A stretch of 43,563 nucleotides of DNA from Oligoflexia bacterium (GCA_030432875.1 JAUILP010000027.1:1-43563); one strand, 5' to 3'. Counted from the first letter of the stretch, positions 24,321-33,334 are shown. Notes: generated by a model not told the origin, from the letters alone. Numbers and translations are program-made.

Positions 24321-25391
24321 ATGAAAACAATTGTTTTAGCGGGTAGCGGCCATGCCAATCTAGAAATCATCAAGTCCTTAACGCCCAGGTTATCGAAGTC
24401 TCATCATTTTATTTTAATTTCACCCGATCAGCACACGTTTTACTCCGGCATGATTCCACGTCTCATCATGGGAGATCTTAAAATATCCGACCTGACGATT
24501 GATTCAGCGCAATATGCCCAAAAAAAAGGGGTAGAATATATTGAGGATTCTGTTAGTGCTATTGATGTTCATAACAGCAATATAATCCTCGGCAGTGGGC
24601 AAAAAATCAAATTTGATATTTTATCTCTAAATATTGGTGCCAAACCCAGTTTGATTTCCTCCGATGATGATAAAAATACGGTATACCTCAAACCGCTAAA
24701 CCGTTTTGTAGAAAAGTGGTTAGAAATTGAGAGTCTTTTTGATTCTGGACGTGCTCCTCTTTTTGTTGTTGTCGGGGGAGGGGCTGCTGCCGTCGAGGTC
24801 GCATCAGCCCTTCAGGAGCGTCTAAATCGTAAACAAAATAACTTAGGCCGTGTCCAGCTGGTTGCAAGTAGTTCAAGGCTCTGCGTTAGCTACACAGAAC
24901 GAATTTCACGGGCAATTGCGCATGATCTAAAAAAACTTGGGGTTATTATTCAATTTAATGAAATGGTGACTCATATTAATTCTAATCACATAAATCTAGC
25001 GATCGGAAAAAAGCTAGAATTTGACAAAATATTTGTCGCAACGCCTAGCAGCGTTTCTCAGCTTGGCGAGTTTTTTTCTGTTGATGCGTTTCTTCAATTT
25101 GCCCCAAAGATATTTGCTTCTGGAGACTGTGCTACTCAGGTAAACGACCCACAACCGCCTAAGTCCGGAGTCATAGCTGTCCAACAAGGTCGCTATCTGG
25201 CAAAAGCAATAAGCGCCACGCTAAATAATCGCATCCCACCTGAATTTAAAGCGTCTAACCGCCAAATCAACATTCTGTTAACGGGTAAGAGATCAGGCAG
25301 GCTTGTATATGGAAATGCATCAGTGGAGGGTTATTTGCCATTAATTTTAAAAAAAATAATCGATAACAGGTATATAGAAGACTTTATTTGA
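24321..25391 (+). CDS. FAD-dependent pyridine nucleotide oxidoreductase (TIGR03169-like)
   Basis: The 356-residue protein has FAD-binding VLAGSGHANLEI, a DQHTFYSGMIPRLIMG segment, NAD-binding VVGGGAAAVEVASAL and the late SGDCATQ flavin motif. The GHANLEIIK and FYSGMIP patterns resemble the family fused N-terminally to SelD selenophosphate synthetases (TIGR03169), but here it stands alone and no selD follows. It has a type II NADH dehydrogenase-like fold, so it could oxidise NAD(P)H with a quinone or another acceptor. It is the fifth gene of the arsenosugar run, 50 bp after TIGR04282, with CAGGAA before the ATG. Whether it belongs to arsenic metabolism is unproven. The gene ends the operon; a 547-bp non-coding stretch follows. 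Confidence 0.83.
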   Translation: MKTIVLAGSGHANLEIIKSLTPRLSKSHHFILISPDQHTFYSGMIPRLIMGDLKISDLTIDSAQYAQKKGVEYIEDSVSAIDVHNSNIILGSGQKIKFDILSLNIGAKPSLISSDDDKNTVYLKPLNRFVEKWLEIESLFDSGRAPLFVVVGGGAAAVEVASALQERLNRKQNNLGRVQLVASSSRLCVSYTERISRAIAHDLKKLGVIIQFNEMVTHINSNHINLAIGKKLEFDKIFVATPSSVSQLGEFFSVDAFLQFAPKIFASGDCATQVNDPQPPKSGVIAVQQGRYLAKAISATLNNRIPPEFKASNRQINILLTGKRSGRLVYGNASVEGYLPLILKKIIDNRYIEDFI

Positions 25392-25938
25392 GTCTAATTT
25401 AAACTAGCCGATAATCCTCGATATTTGTCTATGCTGCCTGCTTTTGAATAGAAACGGGAACGGTAGCGCTTTCTGGAACTTAGGCGACTGTTAGCAAATC
25501 AGATCAGCCGAAAACCCTAGAGGGTGCATGAAACCTCAGATCTTTCTGCTCGCAGTGTTTTTTTGACGAAAGCCGGGTGTATTATATGATTTGTCACCAG
25601 ATAAACGTGGTTTTTAAGGGGTGCCCGCTCGGCTCTTTTGAAACCAGAATGTTGGGGCATAAACAGTCGATATCATTTTTGAAGATGCAGTGAGGGCTTA
25701 AAGGACATAACGCTTGAACTTTACCTCGTTTTTATGATAGCCATAGCGGGTGTCTGTGGTATGGCAAAAGAGCTTTGAGTTTATAAGCCAATAATTTTAT
25801 AGGATGAAATTCTGATCTCCCTAGGGTGAATAAAATGAAGGTATTTGCGAGAGAAATAGGTCTCCACTAAACATTAGGTGTAAATTAATTTCGTTATTTT
25901 TTTATGTTACGACGAGAAACGAGAAAGCAGCATTTTTG
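25392..25938. other. Non-coding stretch between the arsenosugar and lipid clusters
   Basis: I see no supported gene in 547 bp: all frames are broken and none shows a recognisable motif. There is an ACCCT/AGGGT short hairpin near 25522 and a CTGC/GCAG hairpin followed by seven T residues around 25549-25564, too short for a firm terminator call. The last 100 bp are AT-rich and must contain the promoter of the large downstream operon. Confidence 0.55.
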
Positions 25939-26865
25939 ATGAAAAAAGTCTTAATTATTGCCAATCACAAAGCCGGTAACGCTAAAATTTCTTGGTTAAA
26001 ACAGGAGTTTAAACGCAACCTATGGGGGTGGGATTTTGAGTGGCACGCGCCAAAATCTATAGATGATGCTTCTGAAATTATTAATGGGGCTGATCAAAGT
26101 ATCGTCGAAGCTGTGGTCATTGTTGGAGGAGATGGAACCCTCAATCGCTTACTACCTACAATTATTAAAAAACCAAATTTAAAAATTGGATTGTTCCCCG
26201 CAGGAACAGCTAATGATTTAGCAAGTGCTCATCAACTAAAGGATAGCTGTTTTGACCTGCAAATGATGATCGATAAAGAGCAACTCGTAAAAGTTGATTT
26301 GATCAAAGTGAATGAAAGCTACTTTTCTACTACAGGTGGGATTGGCATAGGGGCGCTTACCACCGCAAAAATTAATGATACCCGCAAAAAATCGCAGCTC
26401 ATCTGTTCTATGTTAAGATTGGTTGGAAGTCATAGTTATAGCCTTATTGCTGCTCAGTTAATCGCTCTTGGGTGGCATTACAATAATCGAGTAAAAATAG
26501 AAGCGGACGAAGGCGCTTTTGAGGGTAATACCGCTTCCGTTCTCGTTTGCAATCAGCGCTATTTAGGCCGCGGCCTTCTTATTGCCCCCAATGCCTGTGA
26601 TGGCGATGGGCTATTTGATGTGGTGGCGCTAAAAAGTTCCGGTCGCGTAAATATCCTGCAGAATTTGGTGAATGCAAAATATGGGGAAGGGCTTGCTCCG
26701 GATTTTTTACTAACAACAAAACGGTGTAGGATTTCATCTCTTGATCAAAAACAACTAATCTTCTTTGGCGATGGTGAAACCTTGCTCAAGGATGAAGTAT
26801 TTGATATATCACTATGTCCTGGGGCGCTGAGTCTTTATTCTCCAAAACTAAAGGTGGCGCAGTGA
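25939..26865 (+). CDS. Diacylglycerol kinase-family lipid kinase (YegS/DagK type)
   Basis: A soluble lipid kinase of the DAGK_cat family, 308 residues. The catalytic glycine-rich loop VVIVGGDGTLNRLLP (about 61-75) and the GLFPAGTANDLA motif (about 92-103) bind ATP and the lipid; the later FFGDGETLL motif carries the metal-binding aspartate. These enzymes phosphorylate a lipid hydroxyl such as diacylglycerol, ceramide, undecaprenol or a glycolipid; the substrate cannot be told from sequence. ATG 25939 is used; a TTG one codon earlier is possible. It opens a run of eight genes and its stop codon overlaps the GTG start of the next (GTGA). The context suggests that it makes or recycles a phosphorylated lipid intermediate for the pathway. 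Confidence 0.88.
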   Translation: MKKVLIIANHKAGNAKISWLKQEFKRNLWGWDFEWHAPKSIDDASEIINGADQSIVEAVVIVGGDGTLNRLLPTIIKKPNLKIGLFPAGTANDLASAHQLKDSCFDLQMMIDKEQLVKVDLIKVNESYFSTTGGIGIGALTTAKINDTRKKSQLICSMLRLVGSHSYSLIAAQLIALGWHYNNRVKIEADEGAFEGNTASVLVCNQRYLGRGLLIAPNACDGDGLFDVVALKSSGRVNILQNLVNAKYGEGLAPDFLLTTKRCRISSLDQKQLIFFGDGETLLKDEVFDISLCPGALSLYSPKLKVAQ

Positions 26866-27869
26866 ATATTCTTATAACCGGCGGGACCGGCTTTTTAGGA
26901 AAACATGTCGTAAGAGAGTGTCTCTCTCATCCTGGCGTGAAGAAAATTTTTATTTGTTCTAGACGGATAAAATCCCACCCCGATCCACGGATCAAAATGT
27001 TTAATGTTGATCTTACAGATCCGCTCCTTGCCGATAAATTACCCCTCAATGTAGATGTGGTAATTCATTTGGCTGGTCTCTACAATTTTTTTAACTCCAA
27101 ATCCGAAAACTACTTGTCAAATACTGTGGCAACTTTTAACTTGCTGGGTTACATATCAACACTGTCTCAGCCAGTTGAATTTATTCACTCTTCAACATAC
27201 GCTCTTATTACAGGAAATAATGCTCAGGGGTTAGAGCAAAAGATAGAGGGTGTTTTAGCTAAAGAATCATCCTATGTCTATACCAAAGCCTTAGCTGAAC
27301 AAATCGTACTTGCGGGTAAAAATTATAAAAAGATTATACTGAGGCTTGGCGTTTTGGTTGGTGACACTAAAAAGGGTGATATTGAAAAAATTGATGGACC
27401 CTATTATGTTTTAAAAGCCCTAGAGTTCTGGGCTAAATATGCGCCAAAATCTCTCCATAAAACCCTACCTTTGCCCATCGATCCGCGGCTCTATTTTCCT
27501 CTTGTCCCTGTGGATAGTGCTGCAAAAGTCGTTGTCTCTTGCCTGGGCAATAGCAAAATCCCCGATGAAGCAATTTTGGGGGTAGTCAATAGCCAAAGTA
27601 TTTCAGTCGGTGCGATGCTATCGTCAATTTTTGCTAACCTAAAAATCAATCCACAGCTCAAGGCTACGGCGTCTCCTCCACCGTGGTTTTTAAAGTTTCT
27701 TCATACAATAGAACTGATGCCAGAAGATCTATTTAGCTACCTTGTGCCAAAAAAACAGTTAGAAAACCCAAGTTTTTGCCGGTATTTTCCTAAAGCTATT
27801 CCGACATTTCCTCGGTATGAAAAAAACTTCTATTCTGGCTACAACAATTTTAGAGGAGACTTGAGTTGA
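26862..27869 (+). CDS. Extended SDR, fatty acyl-CoA reductase-like
   Basis: A 335-residue extended short-chain dehydrogenase. NILITGGTGFLGKHV is the NAD(P)-binding GxxGxxG motif, VIHLAGLYNF follows, the active-site serine is in FIHSSTYAL and the tyrosine-lysine pair in SYVYTKALAEQ (YxxxK). The LRLGVLVGDTKKGDIEKIDGPYYVL block resembles the thioester reductase/male-sterility (NAD_binding_4) branch that reduces acyl thioesters. No additional C-terminal sterile domain is present. It starts with GTG, with AAGGTGG just upstream; the stop codon of the kinase gene overlaps by 4 nt. A role as acyl or beta-keto reductase is inferred; substrate specificity is unknown. Confidence 0.83.
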   Translation: MNILITGGTGFLGKHVVRECLSHPGVKKIFICSRRIKSHPDPRIKMFNVDLTDPLLADKLPLNVDVVIHLAGLYNFFNSKSENYLSNTVATFNLLGYISTLSQPVEFIHSSTYALITGNNAQGLEQKIEGVLAKESSYVYTKALAEQIVLAGKNYKKIILRLGVLVGDTKKGDIEKIDGPYYVLKALEFWAKYAPKSLHKTLPLPIDPRLYFPLVPVDSAAKVVVSCLGNSKIPDEAILGVVNSQSISVGAMLSSIFANLKINPQLKATASPPPWFLKFLHTIELMPEDLFSYLVPKKQLENPSFCRYFPKAIPTFPRYEKNFYSGYNNFRGDLS

Positions 27870-29980
27870 CAGAAAAGAAACGTAAAACAAAAATAATTGT
27901 CGAAATCAATTTTTTCGAATGCAGCATTCCAAAGGAAGAAATATTTGTTTTTAGTGGCTATAAGTTTAAGTTAATCCGCTACCAAATAGGGTGGGATTTT
28001 GAAACTGCGAAACAAATCATCGCCAATCAAGATGGATATGCTGATGCTATTGTTTTTGTCGGACTGTTTGAACGAGCAGACGTTTTTGATCAGTACTTTG
28101 TTCACCAGCCAACGCACAAGCTCATCAATTTAGTAAGGGAATCAGAAGTATACACCGGATCAAAACTTCGTGAGTTTTATTCGCGCTGGACGATAAATAA
28201 TATCGCCAAAACGCAGCCGACCTTCTTTTTTGGTAGAAAAGCATTATTTCATACCGCCCTGGTTTCACCTATGCTCGCACCCTTGATTGAACATGGGGTC
28301 AAATTTCAGAGCGCCGATTTGATATCACTTTTAGGCATTCCTATCCCAGTCAATAGCCTTACACAGTTAAAGAACATGATTAGGACCTTTAAAGTTGCAC
28401 TGGGGAACCTTCCCTTCAATTTTTTGTCTCCAAGCCACAGTGAATCATCGCCAATTCGCAGCCGGGCGCAAATGGTACTTAAAAAACTTATTGCTAAAAA
28501 TGACATTTTTGTCACTTTTCGGGGGCTTTTAGATGATATCGGTAGTTTTGATGTTTTAAAGGGAAAAGTCCTTATCATAGATGCCCTTAGTGTTGATCAG
28601 AAGAGAAGGTTAAAGGATTTTGGGGTGTCGGATGTGGTTGAAATTGGCCCTAAGATAGCCGAGCTTGATAAAGTGGGCATCACTTCATTTGCTGTATTTG
28701 ATGCACTTTTTGATTTAGTCCGCCAAGCGGATGAACCCGATATGACCTACGATGAATACCTTCTAAAATATTTGGAAAATTCAACGGACATCCAGCTAGA
28801 AACTAAACGTAAATTTCTGCCGCCCCTGCGCTGTGCTTTTATTATTCATCCCTTGGAGCAGGACAATCTCTATCTTAGCAAATATTTGCGCTGGATCAAA
28901 TCTCTCCCTGATTTCGTTATTGACGGCATTGAAAATCAACTCGTTCATGCGCCATCGTTTCACTATGGTTCAATAACTGGTATAAAAAGTACCTTGACGG
29001 GTCAAGAGGTTATTTGTGAAGTCTATACTTTGTTAACGACACCAAAAATTATGCGCAAAATGAGTGAAGAAGCTTTATATAAAAAATTGGTCAAAACGAC
29101 CGAGCAAGCTCGAGAAAGAGGTTGTGTGATGCTGGGGCTTGGTGCGTACACTAAAGTTATTGGTGATGCTGGGATCACTGTTTCTAAAAGGTCACCAATT
29201 CCGGTAACCAATGGCAACTCGTACTCTACTGCTGCGACACTTTGGGCCGCCAAGGAAATGAGTGAAAGAATGGGTTTTTTATCTCCCATTTGTCTTGATT
29301 CGCCGCGCGTTAAAGGCAAAGCCATGGTGATCGGTGCCACGGGGGGAATTGGTCGCGTTTCCTCGCATTTACTGGCGTTAGTATTTGATGAACTCGTCCT
29401 CGTCGGGCGTCGCGCCGATAAATTATTAGAACTGAGAGATGAGATAAAAAAGGATTTTAAGGATATAAAGCTCAGTGTTTGTACTGATCCCAACATCCAC
29501 TTGCTTTCAACGGATTTGATTGTCACTGCGACCTCAAATGATTCGGGAAAAATATTGGATATTATGAAAGTTAAGCCTGGTGCTGTGATTTGTGATTGTT
29601 CTCGCCCCCTAGACATTGGGCCTGAAGACGCAAAAAAAAGACCCGATGTCATGATTATAGAAAGTGGGGAAATTGATTTGCCAGGAGATTTAAAATTTAC
29701 CTGTGATATTGGCCTTCCTTTTCCTTCGGTTTATGCCTGTCTTGCTGAAACCGTTTTACTGAGTTTAGAAAATCGCATCGAATCTTTTTCTTTAGGGCGT
29801 AGGCTTTCCCTTAAACAGGTAAAAGAAATTTACAAATTAGGTATTAAGCATGGCGCCAAATTATCGGCTATTCGTGGCCCTATGGGAACAATATCTAATG
29901 CTGACATTAAGCGGTGCCGAAATTTAGCGGCAAAGAAACTAAAAACGTGGCAACAAGACACGAAAGCGAAGGGCAAATGA
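27866..29980 (+). CDS. Large two-part protein with C-terminal acyl-ACP reductase-like domain
   Basis: The 704-residue product has two parts. Residues 1-325 match nothing I recognise, apart from a possible Rossmann-like LKGKVLIIDAL segment near 240. Residues 328-690 resemble cyanobacterial long-chain acyl-ACP reductase (AAR): AFIIHPLEQDNLYLSKYLRW aligns with its N-terminal lid, SITGIKSTLTGQEVICEVY follows, then GLGAYTKVIGDAG, the TNGNSYST motif and the nucleotide-binding loop at 488-496 (VIGATGGIG). Two cysteines, C576 and C578 in GAVICDCSRP, are the nearest candidates for the thioester-forming catalytic cysteine. It would reduce an acyl-ACP or acyl-CoA to an aldehyde, but this family also includes unexplored members. 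Start is TTG 27866 with AGAGGAG upstream; the previous stop overlaps by 4 nt. Its stop overlaps the next ATG (ATGA). Confidence 0.7.
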   Translation: MTEKKRKTKIIVEINFFECSIPKEEIFVFSGYKFKLIRYQIGWDFETAKQIIANQDGYADAIVFVGLFERADVFDQYFVHQPTHKLINLVRESEVYTGSKLREFYSRWTINNIAKTQPTFFFGRKALFHTALVSPMLAPLIEHGVKFQSADLISLLGIPIPVNSLTQLKNMIRTFKVALGNLPFNFLSPSHSESSPIRSRAQMVLKKLIAKNDIFVTFRGLLDDIGSFDVLKGKVLIIDALSVDQKRRLKDFGVSDVVEIGPKIAELDKVGITSFAVFDALFDLVRQADEPDMTYDEYLLKYLENSTDIQLETKRKFLPPLRCAFIIHPLEQDNLYLSKYLRWIKSLPDFVIDGIENQLVHAPSFHYGSITGIKSTLTGQEVICEVYTLLTTPKIMRKMSEEALYKKLVKTTEQARERGCVMLGLGAYTKVIGDAGITVSKRSPIPVTNGNSYSTAATLWAAKEMSERMGFLSPICLDSPRVKGKAMVIGATGGIGRVSSHLLALVFDELVLVGRRADKLLELRDEIKKDFKDIKLSVCTDPNIHLLSTDLIVTATSNDSGKILDIMKVKPGAVICDCSRPLDIGPEDAKKRPDVMIIESGEIDLPGDLKFTCDIGLPFPSVYACLAETVLLSLENRIESFSLGRRLSLKQVKEIYKLGIKHGAKLSAIRGPMGTISNADIKRCRNLAAKKLKTWQQDTKAKGK

Positions 29981-31065
29981 GTTTCTCCTATTTTTCAAAG
30001 TTAAACTATACTTGTGCCAACGAAGATACTTGGTTGGAATGGCATGTTCTACCAAACAAATCAGAGCATGTCGTGTCTGTATGCGGCAGTGGCTCGAGGG
30101 TTCTCCCTCTAATAGCGCGAAAGCCTAGCAACTTGACTATAGTGGATTTATCGGAAGAACAGCTTTTTTTAGCGCAGTTGCGCCTCGCCTTGATTAAGTC
30201 ATGCGAGCACCATCAATTTCTCGATTTTCTCGGTTATACTAGCGATGAAAACTCGGCAGAAAATAGAAAAAATATATTTAGCGCGTTAACATTATCAGAC
30301 CGATGTCGGAATTTTTTTAAAGCGCTTTTTAAGGAAATTGCTTGGGGCCCCATTCTTTACCTAGGGCGGTGGGAAAAAACCATAGCGAAGCTAGCGCGCA
30401 TAAACCAAAAATTTACCGGTGAAAAAGGTCGCGAGATTTTTGATTGTGAGAGTTTAGAAAGTCAGCGGCAGTTTTATAGTACCGAATTTCCCCTATTTCG
30501 CTGGCACCTGGTGCTGCGCCTCATGGGAAATGCCAACGTGTTTAACGCATTGCTCTATAAAGGCCACTTCCCTGTTAAAAACATCCCGGGCACTTTTTTT
30601 GAGTTTTTTAAAACTAATTTAGGCCGATTATTTCAACAGGACCTTGCCCGTCAGAATTTTTTCTTACAGCTTTTATTTTATGGAAAAATCGCGTTTCCCG
30701 AAGCTTTTATTGCTGAAGCTGATGCCGGAATATTTGCTGTCGTTAAATCTCATCTAAATGACCTCAAGGTAAATTATAAGCAAGGAAATATTGTTGATGA
30801 GGTAGCCCTAGAAAAGATGCCTATCGATTTTGTTTCGATTTCTGATGTGCCGTCTTATTTTAGCGGCAAAACTGAGCAAAATTTTATGCAACAGATGAAA
30901 GCTGGACTTCGCGTGGGTGGGAAAGTGCTCGTGCGAAGCTACCAGCACGTTCCCTGGCGTCCAGATTTAACGGACTTCACCATAATCACGGGTTTGTTCC
31001 GAGACGCCCTAGAGGCGGAGAAAACCCAAGTTTATCTTGTTGATATTTATCAGCGCGCAAAGTAA
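29977..31065 (+). CDS. DUF3419/BtaA-like S-adenosylmethionine 3-amino-3-carboxypropyl transferase
   Basis: The 362-residue product resembles DUF3419 proteins, whose founder BtaA transfers the 3-amino-3-carboxypropyl group of SAM to diacylglycerol, making the betaine-lipid precursor. Visible features are the starting NYTCANEDTWLEW block (the family's YNxxWED-like motif), the SAM-binding VVSVCGSGSRVLPL (residues 32-45) and the acidic ribose-binding TIVDLSEEQL (54-63). A long helical middle and a C-terminal VSISDVPSYF and GLRVGGKVLVRSYQHVP complete the fold. No BtaB-type N-methyltransferase lies nearby, so an un-methylated homoserine lipid or another acceptor is possible. Acceptor and product are inferred only. 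The ATG overlaps the preceding stop by 4 nt and its own stop overlaps the following ATG by 1 nt. Confidence 0.78.
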   Translation: MSFSYFSKLNYTCANEDTWLEWHVLPNKSEHVVSVCGSGSRVLPLIARKPSNLTIVDLSEEQLFLAQLRLALIKSCEHHQFLDFLGYTSDENSAENRKNIFSALTLSDRCRNFFKALFKEIAWGPILYLGRWEKTIAKLARINQKFTGEKGREIFDCESLESQRQFYSTEFPLFRWHLVLRLMGNANVFNALLYKGHFPVKNIPGTFFEFFKTNLGRLFQQDLARQNFFLQLLFYGKIAFPEAFIAEADAGIFAVVKSHLNDLKVNYKQGNIVDEVALEKMPIDFVSISDVPSYFSGKTEQNFMQQMKAGLRVGGKVLVRSYQHVPWRPDLTDFTIITGLFRDALEAEKTQVYLVDIYQRAK

Positions 31066-33326
31066 TGACCATGAATGCTATAAAACTCTTTACCGAACAA
31101 GCGATCCGCCATGCTTCCCGCACGGCGCTTTTTTTTCCAAACAAGGGATCTGTGAGTTTCTCTGCTGTTTTTCAGCAGGCGGCCTCCATTCAAAGGCAGC
31201 TAAAATCATCTGGCTTAAAGGCAGGCGATACCGTTCTTCTTTTTGAAGGCTTAAACGCCAAGCTCTATAGCGAAGTTATCGCCATGCTCGGTCTTGGCAT
31301 TACGGTAATGCTCGTGGAACCGTGGATGGCAGCAGGGCGGATTAAAAGCATTATTGACCTCATGAAGCCCAAGGCTTTTGTTACCTCAAAAATAGGCTAC
31401 CTATGGGGGCTACGTGTTCCAGCGATTAGGCAAATTTCGCGCTGGCTCATCCTTAATCCTCATATGCATGAAAAAGACTGCCTGGACCTCATCGTTGAGG
31501 AATGTGATCCCAGTGCTGGTGGTTTGGTCGGATTTACGTCAGGCACGACGGGTGAGCCTAAAGGTGTACCGCGAACCCAGGGGTACCTCATAAATCAGCA
31601 CCAGGTTTTCACCAAATCATTTAATTATAACGAAGATAGTGGGCCAGACCTCTGTATTTTTGCTAACTTTGCTTTATCAAATTTGGCTTGCGGTCGCACA
31701 AGCATAATCATTCCCTCAAGCTGGGCAGTAAAAGATCTCAAATCGCTCAATGATCTTCCCAAAGATTTGCAACCACGAAGCATTACGAGTAATCCCGCTT
31801 TTTTTCAAAAACTTTTGCGTTACACTAATCTCAAATCATTTGAGCATATTCATTTGGGCGGCGCGTTGGTTGATTGCGGTGTTTTTGAACATGGTTTTAA
31901 GCAAAATCCCAATGCACACTGGGCGATAGTCTATGGGAGCACAGAAGCAGAGCCTATTAGTCTGGGGGAGGCGCGTGAGGCGGTAGAATTATCAAGGCAA
32001 AATCGCTACTGGCAAACACTTTGCCTGGGCAAGCCTATCGCAGAAATCACGGCAAAGTTAGAAGAAAATACAGCCTGGATTTCAGGTCCCCATGTGTGTC
32101 AGCGTTATATTGGCTGTGAAGCAGAAAATCTCAAAAATAAACGTGAAGATGAATCAGGTGTGATTTGGCATAAGATGGGCGACCGGATCAAAGAAAAAGA
32201 TGGGTATTGGTGGTATGCAGGCCGGGAACAACAACCTTTAAACGAGTTTGAACTTGAGCAGCAAATTTACTGGTACCTGAAATCAAGCGCTGGGTTTATC
32301 TCATCTGCGCCTGATAAGAAACTTCGCTTTTATGGTGAAGAAAATGTGCTTTCTCAATATGATCTACAAAAAGAATTTCCACAAATAAGGTCAATCAGGT
32401 CGGCACGCATCATTCGAGATTCTCGCCATCGTTCGCGCATCGATAGACAAAAAAGTAAGGAGACTATCCCCGTGATGAGACAAGACTTTTGGACTTATAT
32501 GAAGGAACGGTTTCCCGTTGTGAGCTATTTTTTGCTCAGCGGTGGTATGGCTATATCAAGCACTGCGCTTGTTGGCGTTAGCTTTAATCTTAGCGAAGTC
32601 CTGATAGGTTTAGTCGGACTCATCATGTTTTTTATGACGTTAAGAGCGATGGATGAAGTTAAAGACTATGATAAGGATATTCTTGCGCATCCCCTTCGCC
32701 CCTTGCCCAGAGGTTTGCTGACGGTAAATGCGGCAAAAAAAATCATATGGAGCTTTTTTTCTTCGATGATGCTTTTCGATATCCTGCTGTTTGCTAGTGG
32801 AAAAAGCGATGCGGGAGTGATTTATTTGGCAATTATTATCTATCTGTATTTTATGTACGTAGAATTTTTTGTTGGGGAAAAACTCTCTAAAATGCCTTTT
32901 CTCTATGCCTTTAGCCATCAGGCGATCCTCGTACTCCTCACGCTATTTCCTGCGGTACTTTTGAACGCTGGTTCCTCAAGTTATCTTCCCGTACTCTATT
33001 ACGGTATGGGTGTTTTTGGGGCTTTTTTCTCTTATGAAATATCCAGGAAACTTGATCCCAGTGCTCACCCAGTTCTTAGTACCTACCGTGTAATATATGG
33101 CGTAAAAATCTGTTTTTTGGCAGTGTTTTTGCTTTCCCTAATTTCCTTTATGGGATTTTACCCGCTTAATTTGGCTTTAGTTTCTTTGGTCAGTTCCAGT
33201 TTACTGTTACTGAGTTATGTTTTGGTTATAAGGCAAGACAGTTTCTATAAATGGGGTGAGCTTTTTGGGACCATCAATTTACTTTGTCATATATTTGCCC
33301 CAGCTATTTACATTTATTTTTCGTAA
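31065..33326 (+). CDS. Adenylate-forming enzyme fused to a UbiA-family prenyltransferase
   Basis: A 753-residue fusion. Residues 1-470 form an ANL-superfamily adenylating domain: P-loop VGFTSGTTGEPKGV (155-168), YGSTEAEPIS (A5) and WHKMGDRIKEKDGYWWYAGR (A7, D373). The closest look is OleC-like (beta-lactone synthetase/long-chain acyl ligase): a terminal RHRSRIDR block stands where OleC has RHNAKI. Arg458 takes the place of the usual A10 lysine. Residues 480-753 are a polytopic UbiA domain with about eight membrane helices; the first Asp-rich motif is RAMDEVKDYDKD (D530, D534, D538) followed by RPLPRG, while the second motif position reads YEISRKLD (E658). Acyl or aryl acid activation joined to prenyl transfer on the membrane is inferred; the fusion is unusual. 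The ATG overlaps the previous stop (TAATG). Confidence 0.82.
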   Translation: MTMNAIKLFTEQAIRHASRTALFFPNKGSVSFSAVFQQAASIQRQLKSSGLKAGDTVLLFEGLNAKLYSEVIAMLGLGITVMLVEPWMAAGRIKSIIDLMKPKAFVTSKIGYLWGLRVPAIRQISRWLILNPHMHEKDCLDLIVEECDPSAGGLVGFTSGTTGEPKGVPRTQGYLINQHQVFTKSFNYNEDSGPDLCIFANFALSNLACGRTSIIIPSSWAVKDLKSLNDLPKDLQPRSITSNPAFFQKLLRYTNLKSFEHIHLGGALVDCGVFEHGFKQNPNAHWAIVYGSTEAEPISLGEAREAVELSRQNRYWQTLCLGKPIAEITAKLEENTAWISGPHVCQRYIGCEAENLKNKREDESGVIWHKMGDRIKEKDGYWWYAGREQQPLNEFELEQQIYWYLKSSAGFISSAPDKKLRFYGEENVLSQYDLQKEFPQIRSIRSARIIRDSRHRSRIDRQKSKETIPVMRQDFWTYMKERFPVVSYFLLSGGMAISSTALVGVSFNLSEVLIGLVGLIMFFMTLRAMDEVKDYDKDILAHPLRPLPRGLLTVNAAKKIIWSFFSSMMLFDILLFASGKSDAGVIYLAIIIYLYFMYVEFFVGEKLSKMPFLYAFSHQAILVLLTLFPAVLLNAGSSSYLPVLYYGMGVFGAFFSYEISRKLDPSAHPVLSTYRVIYGVKICFLAVFLLSLISFMGFYPLNLALVSLVSSSLLLLSYVLVIRQDSFYKWGELFGTINLLCHIFAPAIYIYFS

Positions 33327-33334
33327 GGGATCCT

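Noticed and set aside
25392..25938. A small RNA or remnant gene in the 547-bp spacer
   Set aside because: Only short hairpins (4-5 bp stems) are seen; no conserved RNA structure or broken gene was recognised.
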